NCBI GenBank assembly: GCA_000435635.1
Contig: FR882123.1
Coordinates: forward strand, 1-64,000
Direction of reading: 5' to 3'
Length of the DNA stretch: 64,000 bases
Origin: Prevotella sp. CAG:1320
GTDB taxonomy: Bacteria; Bacteroidota; Bacteroidia; Bacteroidales; Bacteroidaceae
In this document: in pieces, positions 27,181-36,470 of the stretch
Layout of the letters: every line of letters begins with the position of its first letter
Position numbering within the stretch: the stretch's first letter is position 1
The notes under the pieces: generated by a model
Databases searched by the model: none
The model's input: only the letters and a program-made list of their open reading frames with translations
What the model was told of the DNA's origin: nothing
Program-made: the position numbers and the translations under genes

Positions 27181-28896
27181 TTATATGGATTGCAGGAATT
27201 TCACCACGGCGTCCCTGTCCTCTTTGGGCAAGTTGTAGAACTTCTTGGCCGATTCAAACGCGTCGCTCTCCTGGCTGTATCCATGCCACAGGATGGCTTC
27301 CACCTCGTTGCGGGCGCGGCAGTCATGCAGCCTGTCCTGCGCTCCCGTGTTGGCCAGCGAGAGCCCTCTGCCCCACAGTGGAGTGGTGCGACACCATGAG
27401 TTGTGTATGTCATTTATCATGTGCAGGCGGTGTTGCACGAAGTCAGAATAGGGATAGATGGTTTGGTTGGGATACTTGGGCAGGTCTTTCCCGGCGATGA
27501 CGTCAGGTCTCCAGTAGTTGTCGCTGCCCGTTGTCCACGATGGGCGATGGCAACTGGCGCATCCCATCTCCATGAAGAGTTGTTTGCCACGCTGCACGTC
27601 GGGATCTTGCAGGTTGCGGGCCCTGGGGATGGCCAAGCCCCTGTGCCATACCATGAAGGCGTAGAAATTGTCTGTGCTCATCTCGGGCGTGAAATTGTGC
27701 CAGCTGTTCTCGAATTGGTTGGTCTTGGGCGAGAGCAGGTTCCTCACGGCCTCCGCGATGCCTTCGTCGGTGCCGTCAGCGTAGTAGGGTGAGGTGGGGT
27801 CAGCCTTGATGGCGGCTATTACCTGTGGATTCCTGGCCATGGCTTCCGCCCAAGCGTCGGTGGTGTACAGGTAGGGACGGTCGGGACGGCTCACGTTCGG
27901 TATGTTCCACATGGCGTTGGCTCCCGCTCCGTCTTGCAGCGAGGCCCTGGTCAGCGCGTAGGTATATCTTTTCACCATGCCTTCCACGGGTGTTCCGTCT
28001 GCCAGCGCGCCAGGACTGGTCCAGTTGGTGTAGTATGCGGATGAGGCCCAGTCGTTGGCTCCCTTGTCCCACATGGCGGGATTCAAGTCCGCGCCCGCCG
28101 CGGCTTCCTTGGCGTATTGCTCCTTGAGAGCGCTCTCAGGGATAGCGTCTATGAGTCCCGTTCCTATGATGCCGATGGTGGACTCCAGGCGCACTTCGAT
28201 GTTTGTCGGCTGAGGATAGGTGTTGAACGCGGTCGTGGGGATGGTGACCTCTGGGTATATCAGCTCGTATTTCTCCCCGTCCGGGAACTCTGTGGCGGAA
28301 AGTCCGCTGGGCATGTCGCCCGACAGGGTTTTCCAGGTGATGTTTATCTGCTCCTCGTCCACGGGGGGCAGGAAGGGCGATACGGCTTGCGTTTGGGGCA
28401 TGCCGGTTACTTCGGCTATATAAGGGCCGTCATTGCTGCCCGGCTTATCGGGAGTGTAGATGACCAAGAGGTATCCGTTGCCATATTGGGCAGCCCTGTA
28501 GGCATCCTGTCTCTTGCCGTGTCCGTATCCTGGGTGGCAATCTATGCAGGAGGTGCGCACGGAGGCGGGACCCAGTCCGTTGAAGGGGGGTGTGCTGAGG
28601 GTGACGTTGCGCTCAAAGAACATTTCTCCCAGGTTGAATTCGTCGATTAGCCCTTGGTTGGTCACGGCTGGAGTCTCGTCCTCATAGCATCCGGGAGATA
28701 TGTTTTCCGTGGTGCCTAGCTTGCCTCCGGGATACCATTCATCGGCGGAGAAATTGCCCACGGCCTTGCCCACGTAGGTATAGTCATCAGTGGGTGTGTA
28801 GTTGTCTGCTCCAGGATTGTCGTCTTTGCATGCCGCTAGCGATAGAGCCAGTCCGCTCATGAGGAGGCATGCGCATGTGTGTCTTGTTGTTCTCAT
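27181..28896 (-). CDS. Di-haem oxidoreductase (DUF1111-like) lipoprotein
   Basis: A 571-residue exported lipoprotein (lipobox LSLAAC) with two c-type haem motifs, CIDCH near residue 117 and CASCH near residue 445, and conserved DUF1111-like stretches around WGRGLSLANTG and ILWHGYSQESD. Such proteins are called di-haem or thiol oxidoreductases and are often encoded beside imelysins. It lies between the imelysin and ResB-CcsA genes on the minus strand. I infer an electron-transfer role in periplasmic metal handling. The physiological substrate is unknown. Confidence 0.85.
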   Translation of the reverse strand: MRTTRHTCACLLMSGLALSLAACKDDNPGADNYTPTDDYTYVGKAVGNFSADEWYPGGKLGTTENISPGCYEDETPAVTNQGLIDEFNLGEMFFERNVTLSTPPFNGLGPASVRTSCIDCHPGYGHGKRQDAYRAAQYGNGYLLVIYTPDKPGSNDGPYIAEVTGMPQTQAVSPFLPPVDEEQINITWKTLSGDMPSGLSATEFPDGEKYELIYPEVTIPTTAFNTYPQPTNIEVRLESTIGIIGTGLIDAIPESALKEQYAKEAAAGADLNPAMWDKGANDWASSAYYTNWTSPGALADGTPVEGMVKRYTYALTRASLQDGAGANAMWNIPNVSRPDRPYLYTTDAWAEAMARNPQVIAAIKADPTSPYYADGTDEGIAEAVRNLLSPKTNQFENSWHNFTPEMSTDNFYAFMVWHRGLAIPRARNLQDPDVQRGKQLFMEMGCASCHRPSWTTGSDNYWRPDVIAGKDLPKYPNQTIYPYSDFVQHRLHMINDIHNSWCRTTPLWGRGLSLANTGAQDRLHDCRARNEVEAILWHGYSQESDAFESAKKFYNLPKEDRDAVVKFLQSI

Positions 28897-29016
28897 CTTT
28901 ATAATATGGTTATTTCAGGTTGCTGGTGTAATGGACAGTGGAGGTCACGACAGCCCTTTCCCATGGCTTGCCGTGGCCTCCTGTCTTTATTTATGGTAGA
29001 GATGTATGTATGGTCA

Positions 29017-30312
29017 TCAGTTGCGCTGTATCCAGTAGTCGGCCTCGTTGAGTGCCTCGTTCAGCTGGTTGATGGCCTCCATGGCCTTGGCCACGTTGTC
29101 CAGTTCTTCGGCCGTTCCGCTATAGGCCACTTCCACGAACGCCCGTCCCTGCATGCAGACGTTCAGCTTGTCGAAGGAAGCGTCCAGTCCTTGTTGCAGA
29201 TTGCTTGCCAGCTCGGGATTGTATTTATGGAGATAGCTCATGATGGAGCTCTCATCATAGTTGGGCTGCTCTATGTTCCCGTAGAGGGCGTTCTTGATGC
29301 TGATGATATTGTCATAGAAGTCCTGGAACGACTTGTGACTATAGGGGGACTCGATGTAGTCCTGGCTGTCCTCCGCGGTTCCTTGGCCAGTGGCGGTACG
29401 CCATACTTGTCCCATTTTCTGGTCGGCCACTTCTTGGGCTATGTTCATGCAGCCAGAGTTGAGAATGGTGGATATCGCTCCCCGATCCGAGGTATAGGGC
29501 ATGCCGCTCGCGGGGTGGGTGAGGGCATAGCCTGTGTAATAGCCAGGCTCGTCCATGAGGCTCCAGCCACGTGCCTGCACCCTGTCCTTGCGTGCTTGCG
29601 GAGCGTTCTCGTTCCAGTTCACCTCCAGTCTGTAGGTGTGGTCTCTCAGGTCTCCCGCCACGGCCCAGGCGAAGTCCAGCTCCAAGGCTCCGTCCACGCC
29701 GCTGCCGGCGAACTCGCTCGCGCTTTCCTCTCCCTGGAAGTCGGCTACGGTGCGGTTGGCTCCGTCACGGAAGAGCACGAACTCCAGTCCGTGGAAACCC
29801 AACCAGGAGTCCTCGTTGTTGTTGTTGCTCACGGCCTCTATAGCCTCGTTGATGTCAAATCCCTGGGCGAATATGGTGTTCTTGTTTTCACGCAGGAAGG
29901 TAGCCAGTCCGGGGCGACTCAGCGGCCAAGTGTCTATGTGTGGGTCTATGCCCCAGTTCTCGGCGGGTCCGTAGAGCCATGCCTCGCTCTTCTCCCACCA
30001 GGCTCTCGCCTCCAGGAAGGTGGCGCATGTCTGGTCTATCTGCGTTTGGGTGAGTGTGCCTGCCGCCAGGCTGCTCCTCATAGCTTCTACCTCGTCGTAG
30101 AGCTTCTCTGAAGCGTCGGCCAATTTGTCGTAGGTGTAGTAGACCACGTCGTTGACATACTTCTCGGTGAGCGTACTCATCTCTTTCACTTTCTGGGCCT
30201 CTACCTCGGAGCCCCCGTTGTTGTCGTCGTCGCTGCAGGCGGTGAAGCCCGTGGCCGCCATGAGGCTCATGGCCATGATGGCGACGCGATGGTTGAATGT
30301 TCTCTTGTTCAT
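29017..30312 (-). CDS. Imelysin-family lipoprotein
   Basis: A 431-residue exported lipoprotein (Cys26 after TGFTA). The sequence is mostly helical, as expected for the imelysin four-helix bundles, and carries GFHGLEF, fitting the GxHxxE imelysin motif. Family members bind iron or related metals and are often iron-regulated, though peptidase activity has also been reported for some. The gene lies 38 bp after the porin gene and before the di-haem oxidoreductase, an arrangement that supports a metal uptake or redox operon. The metal here is unproven. Confidence 0.88.
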   Translation of the reverse strand: MNKRTFNHRVAIMAMSLMAATGFTACSDDDNNGGSEVEAQKVKEMSTLTEKYVNDVVYYTYDKLADASEKLYDEVEAMRSSLAAGTLTQTQIDQTCATFLEARAWWEKSEAWLYGPAENWGIDPHIDTWPLSRPGLATFLRENKNTIFAQGFDINEAIEAVSNNNNEDSWLGFHGLEFVLFRDGANRTVADFQGEESASEFAGSGVDGALELDFAWAVAGDLRDHTYRLEVNWNENAPQARKDRVQARGWSLMDEPGYYTGYALTHPASGMPYTSDRGAISTILNSGCMNIAQEVADQKMGQVWRTATGQGTAEDSQDYIESPYSHKSFQDFYDNIISIKNALYGNIEQPNYDESSIMSYLHKYNPELASNLQQGLDASFDKLNVCMQGRAFVEVAYSGTAEELDNVAKAMEAINQLNEALNEADYWIQRN

Positions 30313-30350
30313 GTCTTTATGTGTTGTGTGTTGTTGATGATTGTCTTGCT

Positions 30351-31688
30351 TTACAGGAAGAAGCCCTGGTAGGCCACGCCTATGGAGATGGAAGGCTCGT
30401 CATTGTAGGGCGTGCCGTCGGAGAGCGTCTTGTTGAACCACCGCTTGGAATACTCGGCCTTGACCACCACTTGGGGCAGCGGGCAATAGTTCACGCCCAC
30501 GGCGAAGCGGTTCTTGGCGGTGTAGTTGGCTTCTGTCTGCGACGCTTCCTTGATGTAGGAATCATAGTATTCGTATCGGCCGAACAGGTAGAGACGTTGC
30601 CCGTCGTTCCTGAGCTTGGGTATTTGCGAGAAGATGTCATATCCCGCCTCGATGCCTGCGGCCACGGCGTTCTTGCCCACGTCGGAGCGTTTCACGGGAG
30701 AGCTGCCACCTGCGGAGTTGTTTTTCAGCGAGCTGATGCGGGCGGCATCGGAAAGGTAACCATAGTCCACGTTTCCTCGCACGACCCAGTTCCAGCGGTC
30801 AAGCGTGAAGTCCAGTGCGCCTATGTACACGTCGCCCTTCACGTCCTTGTTCACTTGCCCGTCGCTCTCCATGTCGTGGGGGAAGGAATTGTGGAACGCC
30901 CTGCCATAGTATCCGCTCAGGCCCACGCGCAGTCCCTTGACGGTGTAGTTGTCTAGCCTGGCGGCGAAGCCGTATTTGTTGGCCACCTTGAATTCGAAAG
31001 GAGAGCCCGCTCCTGCCTGTATCCAGTTGTCTCTGTTGAAGAGGAGCGCATCCAGTCCCGCCAGTGCTTGCACCTCGTAGCGGAAGTCTCCCAGGCGACC
31101 CCAGAAGCTGATGCCCGTATCGTGCCAAGTGCTGGGCAGTATGGTGCCCTCGCCTTCGGGGCGGTAGACGGTGAAGTAGTTGAGCGGCTCGTGGTGGGCG
31201 TTGGTGAGTCCCACGGGCACCACGATGTGGCCCACGCGGACGTTGGCCCACGGGGTGAAGCTTTTCTGTATCCAGAACTGCTCCAGCTCCACCTCTCCGC
31301 CTTTCTCGGTCTCTTGCTCCCATTCGCCTCCTTCTTCCCATTCTTTCTCCACCGCTCCGCCGGCGCCGCCATGCTCGAACTCTATCTCGCTGGACATGGT
31401 CCAGCCCTTGCCGAAGTCATAGCTGATGTAGATGACGGCATGGGGGATGTCAAACCGCCCATGGCTGGGGTCGTTCTTGTAGGTCGCGGGGTTGCGATAG
31501 CGATAGATGTTGTCGCTGTAGAAATTGCGTGTCAGCGCGATTTCCCCGTATCCGCCCACGCTGAGGCGGTTGCCCTTGGCGTGCTGGTACACGCTGTCGG
31601 CCGCCGAGTACTGTGCCATGGCAATGCCAGGATGGAGGCAGCAGGCTGCCAATGCGCACGCGGCAATCGTGATTCTTGTTTTTCCCAT
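30351..31688 (-). CDS. Outer-membrane porin of the imelysin operon
   Basis: A 445-residue protein with a signal peptide ending near AMAQ and repeated amphipathic beta-strands typical of OprO/OprP-like porins (GGYGEIALTRNF, VRVGHIVVPVGLTNAHHEP). An acidic insert near ~100-120 (Glu-rich) stands out and could face the pore or periplasm. I chose the ATG at 31688, since the longer frame to 31802 runs through the -7 element. It is the first gene of the minus-strand imelysin/di-haem/ResB-CcsA group. Transported solute unknown. Confidence 0.82.
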   Translation of the reverse strand: MGKTRITIAACALAACCLHPGIAMAQYSAADSVYQHAKGNRLSVGGYGEIALTRNFYSDNIYRYRNPATYKNDPSHGRFDIPHAVIYISYDFGKGWTMSSEIEFEHGGAGGAVEKEWEEGGEWEQETEKGGEVELEQFWIQKSFTPWANVRVGHIVVPVGLTNAHHEPLNYFTVYRPEGEGTILPSTWHDTGISFWGRLGDFRYEVQALAGLDALLFNRDNWIQAGAGSPFEFKVANKYGFAARLDNYTVKGLRVGLSGYYGRAFHNSFPHDMESDGQVNKDVKGDVYIGALDFTLDRWNWVVRGNVDYGYLSDAARISSLKNNSAGGSSPVKRSDVGKNAVAAGIEAGYDIFSQIPKLRNDGQRLYLFGRYEYYDSYIKEASQTEANYTAKNRFAVGVNYCPLPQVVVKAEYSKRWFNKTLSDGTPYNDEPSISIGVAYQGFFL

Positions 31689-31724
31689 TTGTCGTTTAGA
31701 GTTTGTTTGTATTGGTTTCCGACG

Positions 31725-31732
31725 CGAAGGTA
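31725..31732 (-). promoter_or_regulatory. -7 promoter element of the porin-imelysin group
   Basis: TACCTTCG on the minus strand, 36 bp upstream of the ATG at 31688. Confidence 0.6.
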
Positions 31733-31814
31733 CGGCGATTTGCCGTGCCTCGCAATACTCAAAAATGGGTAAAAGTTCTTGCGCTTGGCCTGCCTCAACC
31801 AAGGCTTCCTTGGC

Positions 31815-31839
31815 GGGAAAGGGGGCGATCCCCTTTCCC
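31815..31839. other. Perfect hairpin upstream of the porin promoter
   Basis: GGGAAAGGGG (31815-31824) is complementary to CCCCTTTCCC (31830-31839) with a 5-base loop. It lies about 80 bp upstream of the porin -7 element and has no T run on either side, so it does not look like a terminator. Role unknown. Confidence 0.6.
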
Positions 31840-31890
31840 GGCGAGGCTTTGACAGTATCTTTCCGTGGGATATGCGCTACCTAGGTAGGG

Positions 31891-31951
31891 CATCATCTTA
31901 TATGATGACCACCATCATCTTAGACGATGCCTATCATCATCTTATATGATG
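31891..31951. repeat. 22-bp-pitch palindrome array (CATCATCTTATATGATG), three words
   Basis: Three 17-bp words begin at 31891, 31913 and 31935, exactly 22 bp apart: CATCATCTTATATGATG, CATCATCTTAGACGATG and a third equal to the first. A different palindrome, CTACCTAGGTAG (31877-31888), lies just before the array but off the pitch. Confidence 0.85.
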
Positions 31952-32021
31952 CCTCATGAAGGCTCTGCCTTCCTGCGTGCTCTTCCCAGGGGAAGCGGGA
32001 CGAGCGTCCTGGCTTTGGGGC

Positions 32022-32064
32022 AAAAGAAATCCCCCATCGCCGCTCAGTGGTGGCGATGGGGGAT
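32022..32064 (-). terminator. Terminator of the M16 peptidase gene
   Basis: A perfect 12-bp stem (32029-32040 with 32053-32064, ATCCCCCATCGC/GCGATGGGGGAT) is followed on the minus strand by TTCTTTT (plus 32022-32028). It lies 29 bp past the stop codon. Confidence 0.9.
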
Positions 32065-32093
32065 GGAATCGTTTCAGCTAAATGGATTGACGC

Positions 32094-34928
32094 TTACTTC
32101 TCGGGAGTCATCAAGACCTCTACGCTGTCGCCCGTGGAGAGCAAGCCCTTCATGAAGGCGGCAATCTTCTCGGGGGTCAACGCATTGACGGTCTTCTCGT
32201 AGTCGGTCTGAATATCCAGGCCGGTGTCGCAATACTCGCTCAATACGCCCAGCCAGTGGCTGTTGTTGCGGGCGTTCTCCTTGGCTTGCTTGAGCATGAA
32301 CTCCTTCACCTTCTGAAGGTCGGTAGCCTCCACGGTCTGCGCCATCTCGGTCACGCCCTGTTCCATCAGCTTGTGGGCCAGGTCTGCCTTGGCGGGATCC
32401 ATGGGGCAGCCGGCCAGTATCTGCAGATAGTTCTGGTCGTCGGCGGTGCGCTGGTTGAAGCCGTATCCGCCCACGGAGTAGGCGGCGCTGTTCTCCTCGC
32501 GGATGGTGCGCAGCAGCTTGATGTTGACGATCTGTCCGGCAGCGTCCACCAAGACGCTGTTCTCCAGCGTGTAGGGCACCTTCTCGGTGCGCCATATCTT
32601 GTAGAGCTGTGCCTTGGGTGTCTCCATCTTGCGGCTGAAGTGGTTGGCCACGGCGCCATTGGGGTAGGTGATCACCTCCTGTCCGGCCTCCACCTTCTTG
32701 GGCTGCTTCTGGCTGGAGGGCAGGGAGGCGATATACTGCTCGATGAGGGGCAGCAGGGTGGCCTCGTCGTAGTTGCCCACGATGTAGAAGGTGAATTCGC
32801 TCGCGTCGGCGAACATCTCCTTGGTGATTTCCACCACGCGGTCCGCGTTGACCTTCTTCAGGTCATCGTAGCGCAGCGGGGCGAAGCGGGGGTTGTGGCA
32901 GTAGCGGGTGTACTGCAGTGAGTCGCTGAACACGCTCTCGGGCTGCAGGTCCTTGTTCTTCAGCACCACCTCCAGCTGGGCGATGGTGGACTGGCAGGCC
33001 TTCTCGTCCTTGCGCATGTCGGTGAAGTAGAGGTAGGAGAGCTGCATCATGGTCTCCACGTCCTTGGGGGTGGAGTAGGCGTTCAGCGAGCGGGTGTAGA
33101 GTCCCAGCGAGGGGTTGGCGTTGGCCTTCTTGCCGGCCAGTGCCTTCTGCAGCTCGGTCACGGAGAAGTTGCCCAGTCCGCAACTGCCCGCGATGTAGTC
33201 ATAGGCTCCCAGCGTGACAAAATCAGCCTCGCCATACTTGTTCATGCCGCCCTTGGCCTCTGCTCTCATCTTCACCTCGTCGTCCTGGAAGTCGGTCTTC
33301 TTCAGTATGACAGTGGCACCATTGGAGAGGGTGAGCTTCTTGAAGCCCAGTTTCTGGTCTTCGGTGGTGCTCACGATGCTGCCCTTCTGAGGCAACTGGG
33401 CGATGAGGGGCTCGTTCTTCACGTTGTCTACGTAAGCCTCCAGTTTCTCAGCCCTTACGGCGTCAATGGCGCGGTGCAGCTGGTCGGCGGAGGGTGCTAC
33501 CTTGCCGGGAGCCTCCTGCGAGAGTTGGTATACCACCAGGTTCTTGTTGTCCTTGGATATCATCTCGGCAGCCAGCATGTTGATGGCGGCCACGGGGATG
33601 TTGGGTACTATCTGGTTCATCAGCGTATACTCGTCCTCTATGCCAGGCATAGGCTCGTTGGCCAGGTAGTTGCCCACGCAGAGGTTGTAGAAGTAGGTGT
33701 TGGAGGTCTTGTCGCGGTTGGTGTAGAGTTGCTCCAGGCTGCTCAGGTAGTCAGCTTTGGCGCGGGCGTACTCGGTCTCGGTGAAGCCGAACTGGCGTGC
33801 GCGCTCCACTTCTCTCATGGCCACGGTCAAGGCCTCGATGTCCTTGCCCTCCTTGGGCACTATCTGCAGCTCGAAGGCATCTTTAGGCTTGCTGATGCCC
33901 ATGAACTGACCATAGCTTACGCCTGCGGATACAAAGGGGCAATCAGGCTGCTGCATCAGCTCCTGCAGGCGCATGTTAATCATCATGCCAGCCATCTGTC
34001 GGCCATATTGCAGTATCAGATAGTCCAGGGTGCTCTTGGCGGAGTCGGGCACCGCGTCGTGCTTCATGTTCACGCTGATGATGCTATACTTCTGCTCCTT
34101 GTCCTGGTAGGTCACGTAGATAGGCTCCTCGTTGTCGGGCACGGCCTCGGTCGTCACCTTGGCGGCATTGGGATCCACCTTCACACCGTTCCACAGCTTC
34201 TTGATTTCTGCCTCGATGTGGTCTACGTCCACGTTGCCTATTACGATGATGGCTTGGTTGTCGGGACGATACCATTTGTGATAGTAGTCTCTTAGAGCTT
34301 GATACTCAAAGTTGTCTACCACGCTCATCAGTCCGATGGGCAGTCGCTTGCCATACTTGCTGCCAGGATAGAGCTCCTCCAGGTGCTTGTCGGCGAAACG
34401 CTGGAAGGGGTCGCTGCCCATTTGCCACTCTTGGTGGATGACGCCGCGCTCCTTGTCTATCTCCTCGTCTTCCAGCAACAGTCCGCAGCTCCAGTCTTTC
34501 AATACCAGGAGACAGGAGTCCAGGGCTGTTTGGCGAGCGGTAGGCACGTCACAGATGCGGTAGACTGTTTGGTCGATAGAAGTGTAGGCGTTCAAATTGC
34601 TGCCAAATTCCACGCCGAGGCCTCGGGTGAACTCGATGATTCCATTGCCAGGGAAGTTCTCTGAGCCGTTGAATGCCATGTGCTCCAGGAAGTGGGCCAA
34701 TCCGCGCTGGTTCTCCTCCTCGTTGATGGAGCCCACGCGCTGGGCGATGTAGAAGTTGGCCACGTCCTTGGGGTAATCGTTGTGGCGGATGTAGTAGGTA
34801 AGCCCGTTGTCGAGCTTGCCCATCCTTACCTCCTTGTCCTTGGGGATGGGAGGCATTTGCTGGGCGATGGCCTGTCCCGCGAACAGGAACATGGCCAAGG
34901 CCAGGGTCATTAGCTTTCTTTTTTTCAT
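32094..34928 (-). CDS. M16-family (insulinase-like) zinc metallopeptidase
   Basis: A 944-residue exported protein with a signal peptide (ends near AIAQ). It has two tandem M16 modules, and the first contains the inverted zinc motif HFLEH (~81-85) with the downstream Glu of the family. The second module lacks a zinc motif, as is usual for one-chain M16B proteins in Bacteroidota. It probably degrades peptides in the periplasm. It is followed by a strong terminator. The gene upstream on the same strand is a MATE transporter 115 bp away, so co-transcription is uncertain. Confidence 0.9.
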   Translation of the reverse strand: MKKRKLMTLALAMFLFAGQAIAQQMPPIPKDKEVRMGKLDNGLTYYIRHNDYPKDVANFYIAQRVGSINEEENQRGLAHFLEHMAFNGSENFPGNGIIEFTRGLGVEFGSNLNAYTSIDQTVYRICDVPTARQTALDSCLLVLKDWSCGLLLEDEEIDKERGVIHQEWQMGSDPFQRFADKHLEELYPGSKYGKRLPIGLMSVVDNFEYQALRDYYHKWYRPDNQAIIVIGNVDVDHIEAEIKKLWNGVKVDPNAAKVTTEAVPDNEEPIYVTYQDKEQKYSIISVNMKHDAVPDSAKSTLDYLILQYGRQMAGMMINMRLQELMQQPDCPFVSAGVSYGQFMGISKPKDAFELQIVPKEGKDIEALTVAMREVERARQFGFTETEYARAKADYLSSLEQLYTNRDKTSNTYFYNLCVGNYLANEPMPGIEDEYTLMNQIVPNIPVAAINMLAAEMISKDNKNLVVYQLSQEAPGKVAPSADQLHRAIDAVRAEKLEAYVDNVKNEPLIAQLPQKGSIVSTTEDQKLGFKKLTLSNGATVILKKTDFQDDEVKMRAEAKGGMNKYGEADFVTLGAYDYIAGSCGLGNFSVTELQKALAGKKANANPSLGLYTRSLNAYSTPKDVETMMQLSYLYFTDMRKDEKACQSTIAQLEVVLKNKDLQPESVFSDSLQYTRYCHNPRFAPLRYDDLKKVNADRVVEITKEMFADASEFTFYIVGNYDEATLLPLIEQYIASLPSSQKQPKKVEAGQEVITYPNGAVANHFSRKMETPKAQLYKIWRTEKVPYTLENSVLVDAAGQIVNIKLLRTIREENSAAYSVGGYGFNQRTADDQNYLQILAGCPMDPAKADLAHKLMEQGVTEMAQTVEATDLQKVKEFMLKQAKENARNNSHWLGVLSEYCDTGLDIQTDYEKTVNALTPEKIAAFMKGLLSTGDSVEVLMTPEK

Positions 34929-35043
34929 TTTTGTTGATGTTTATGATAGTGAAACGATCTCTTTCCTTCTTTATGTGGAGCAAGGTTTTATGTCATTCTA
35001 TACCTTGTTATTATATATATATGTGTATGCATGCGTGGAAGTT

Positions 35044-36438
35044 CTAGGGGGTCTTCACGATGCGCAGGCCTCGCTCCATCCACTTCCCCCTGAAGAGCTG
35101 CCACAGGAAGAGACAACCCCTGAAGGTCAGCTCCACGGCCATGGCAAACCATACGCCTGGCAGTCCATAATGGGGAGCCAACAATGCGGCAAGCGTGAGG
35201 CGCATCAGCCACATGGAGCCTAGATTGATAAGCATGGGACGTATAGTGTCCCCCGCTCCCACGCAGACACAATAAGTAATGATAGCCGCCCCGAAGAAAG
35301 GTTCGGCGAAGGCCTCTATCCTCAGCGAGGTGATACCCAACTGCCGTATCTCTTCCACGGGCGTAAGAATCCCGATCATCTCTGGGGCGAATACATACAT
35401 AATCACTCCCATCAAGGCCATCACTCCCATGCCCAGCCCCACGGTCATGTAGGCCAAGCTGCGGCAGAGGTCTTTCCTACCAGCCCCCATGCTTTGCCCT
35501 ACTAGCGTGGTGGCAGCGTCGCCGATACCATAGCCAGGCATGTAGCAAAGGCTCTCCGCCGTCACGGCGAAGGAGTTGGCGGCAATGGCGAAGTTGCCCA
35601 ACGGGGCCACGATGATGGTGCTCATGATTTGCGCCCCGCTCATCAGGGTGGACTGCAAGGCCATGGGACTGGAAATCTTCAGTGCGTTGCGCAGGTATCC
35701 CCATACCCATGAGAAGGGTATCCTGTCTTGCCGCAACCGCAATATCTTGTTGCGCACGATGGCGAAATATGCTTGTGTGCATCCAGCTGTCAATATGGCG
35801 AGCGCTGTCCCCATAGCCGCTCCTGGTACGCCGAAACCCAACACGAAGATAAAAAGATAGTTGAACACGATGTCCAGTCCGCACATCATGACACTTACCA
35901 CGCTGGGCACCCGCATGTTACCGCTGCTCTTCAGCATCGCACCGCACAGATTGTTGAGTTGGTAGGCGGGCATGGCGAGCATGAAGATGAGGAAATAGAG
36001 GGAGGAGTTGTGGACGATATCCTCGCCTCCTCCAAGCCAATAAGGCAAAGGGAACGCGATAGCTACGCCCACAGACATGATAAGTACGCTTAGCGTGAGG
36101 CTGATGACGAGTCCATGGCGGAATACTTGTCTGGCTCGCATGAAGTCATTTGCTCCGATGAAGTGAGCCGCTTGCACGGAAAATCCCAGTGATATGGCAT
36201 TGGTGATGCTGCTGAAGAGCCAAGTGGTAGATTCCACCAGTCCTATGCTGGCAGAAGCTTCCGCACCTAGATGTCCCACCATGGAAGCGTCTATGTAAAA
36301 CATCAGTACGCTGGTGATTTGCGCCAGTATCGACGGGATACTCAACTCGACAATCAAGTTAAGTTTTTCCTTGGTGCTGAGGGCTTGTCCTTCTCGTATT
36401 TTGGCCAGTAACCTGTCTGTGGTGTTTTTGCCTAACAT
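35044..36438 (-). CDS. MATE-family efflux transporter
   Basis: A 464-residue polytopic membrane protein with about 12 hydrophobic segments arranged as two homologous halves, the usual MATE layout and length. It includes MATE-like features such as PAYQLNNLCGAMLKSSGN in the first half and GYGIGDAATTLVGQSMGAG in the second. These transporters export cationic or aromatic compounds, driven by Na+ or H+. The substrate cannot be read from sequence. It lies 32 bp after the DUF3078 gene and may be co-transcribed with it. Confidence 0.9.
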   Translation of the reverse strand: MLGKNTTDRLLAKIREGQALSTKEKLNLIVELSIPSILAQITSVLMFYIDASMVGHLGAEASASIGLVESTTWLFSSITNAISLGFSVQAAHFIGANDFMRARQVFRHGLVISLTLSVLIMSVGVAIAFPLPYWLGGGEDIVHNSSLYFLIFMLAMPAYQLNNLCGAMLKSSGNMRVPSVVSVMMCGLDIVFNYLFIFVLGFGVPGAAMGTALAILTAGCTQAYFAIVRNKILRLRQDRIPFSWVWGYLRNALKISSPMALQSTLMSGAQIMSTIIVAPLGNFAIAANSFAVTAESLCYMPGYGIGDAATTLVGQSMGAGRKDLCRSLAYMTVGLGMGVMALMGVIMYVFAPEMIGILTPVEEIRQLGITSLRIEAFAEPFFGAAIITYCVCVGAGDTIRPMLINLGSMWLMRLTLAALLAPHYGLPGVWFAMAVELTFRGCLFLWQLFRGKWMERGLRIVKTP

Positions 36439-36470
36439 ACCTTGTCGATACCTCTTAATTCATGCCCAGG

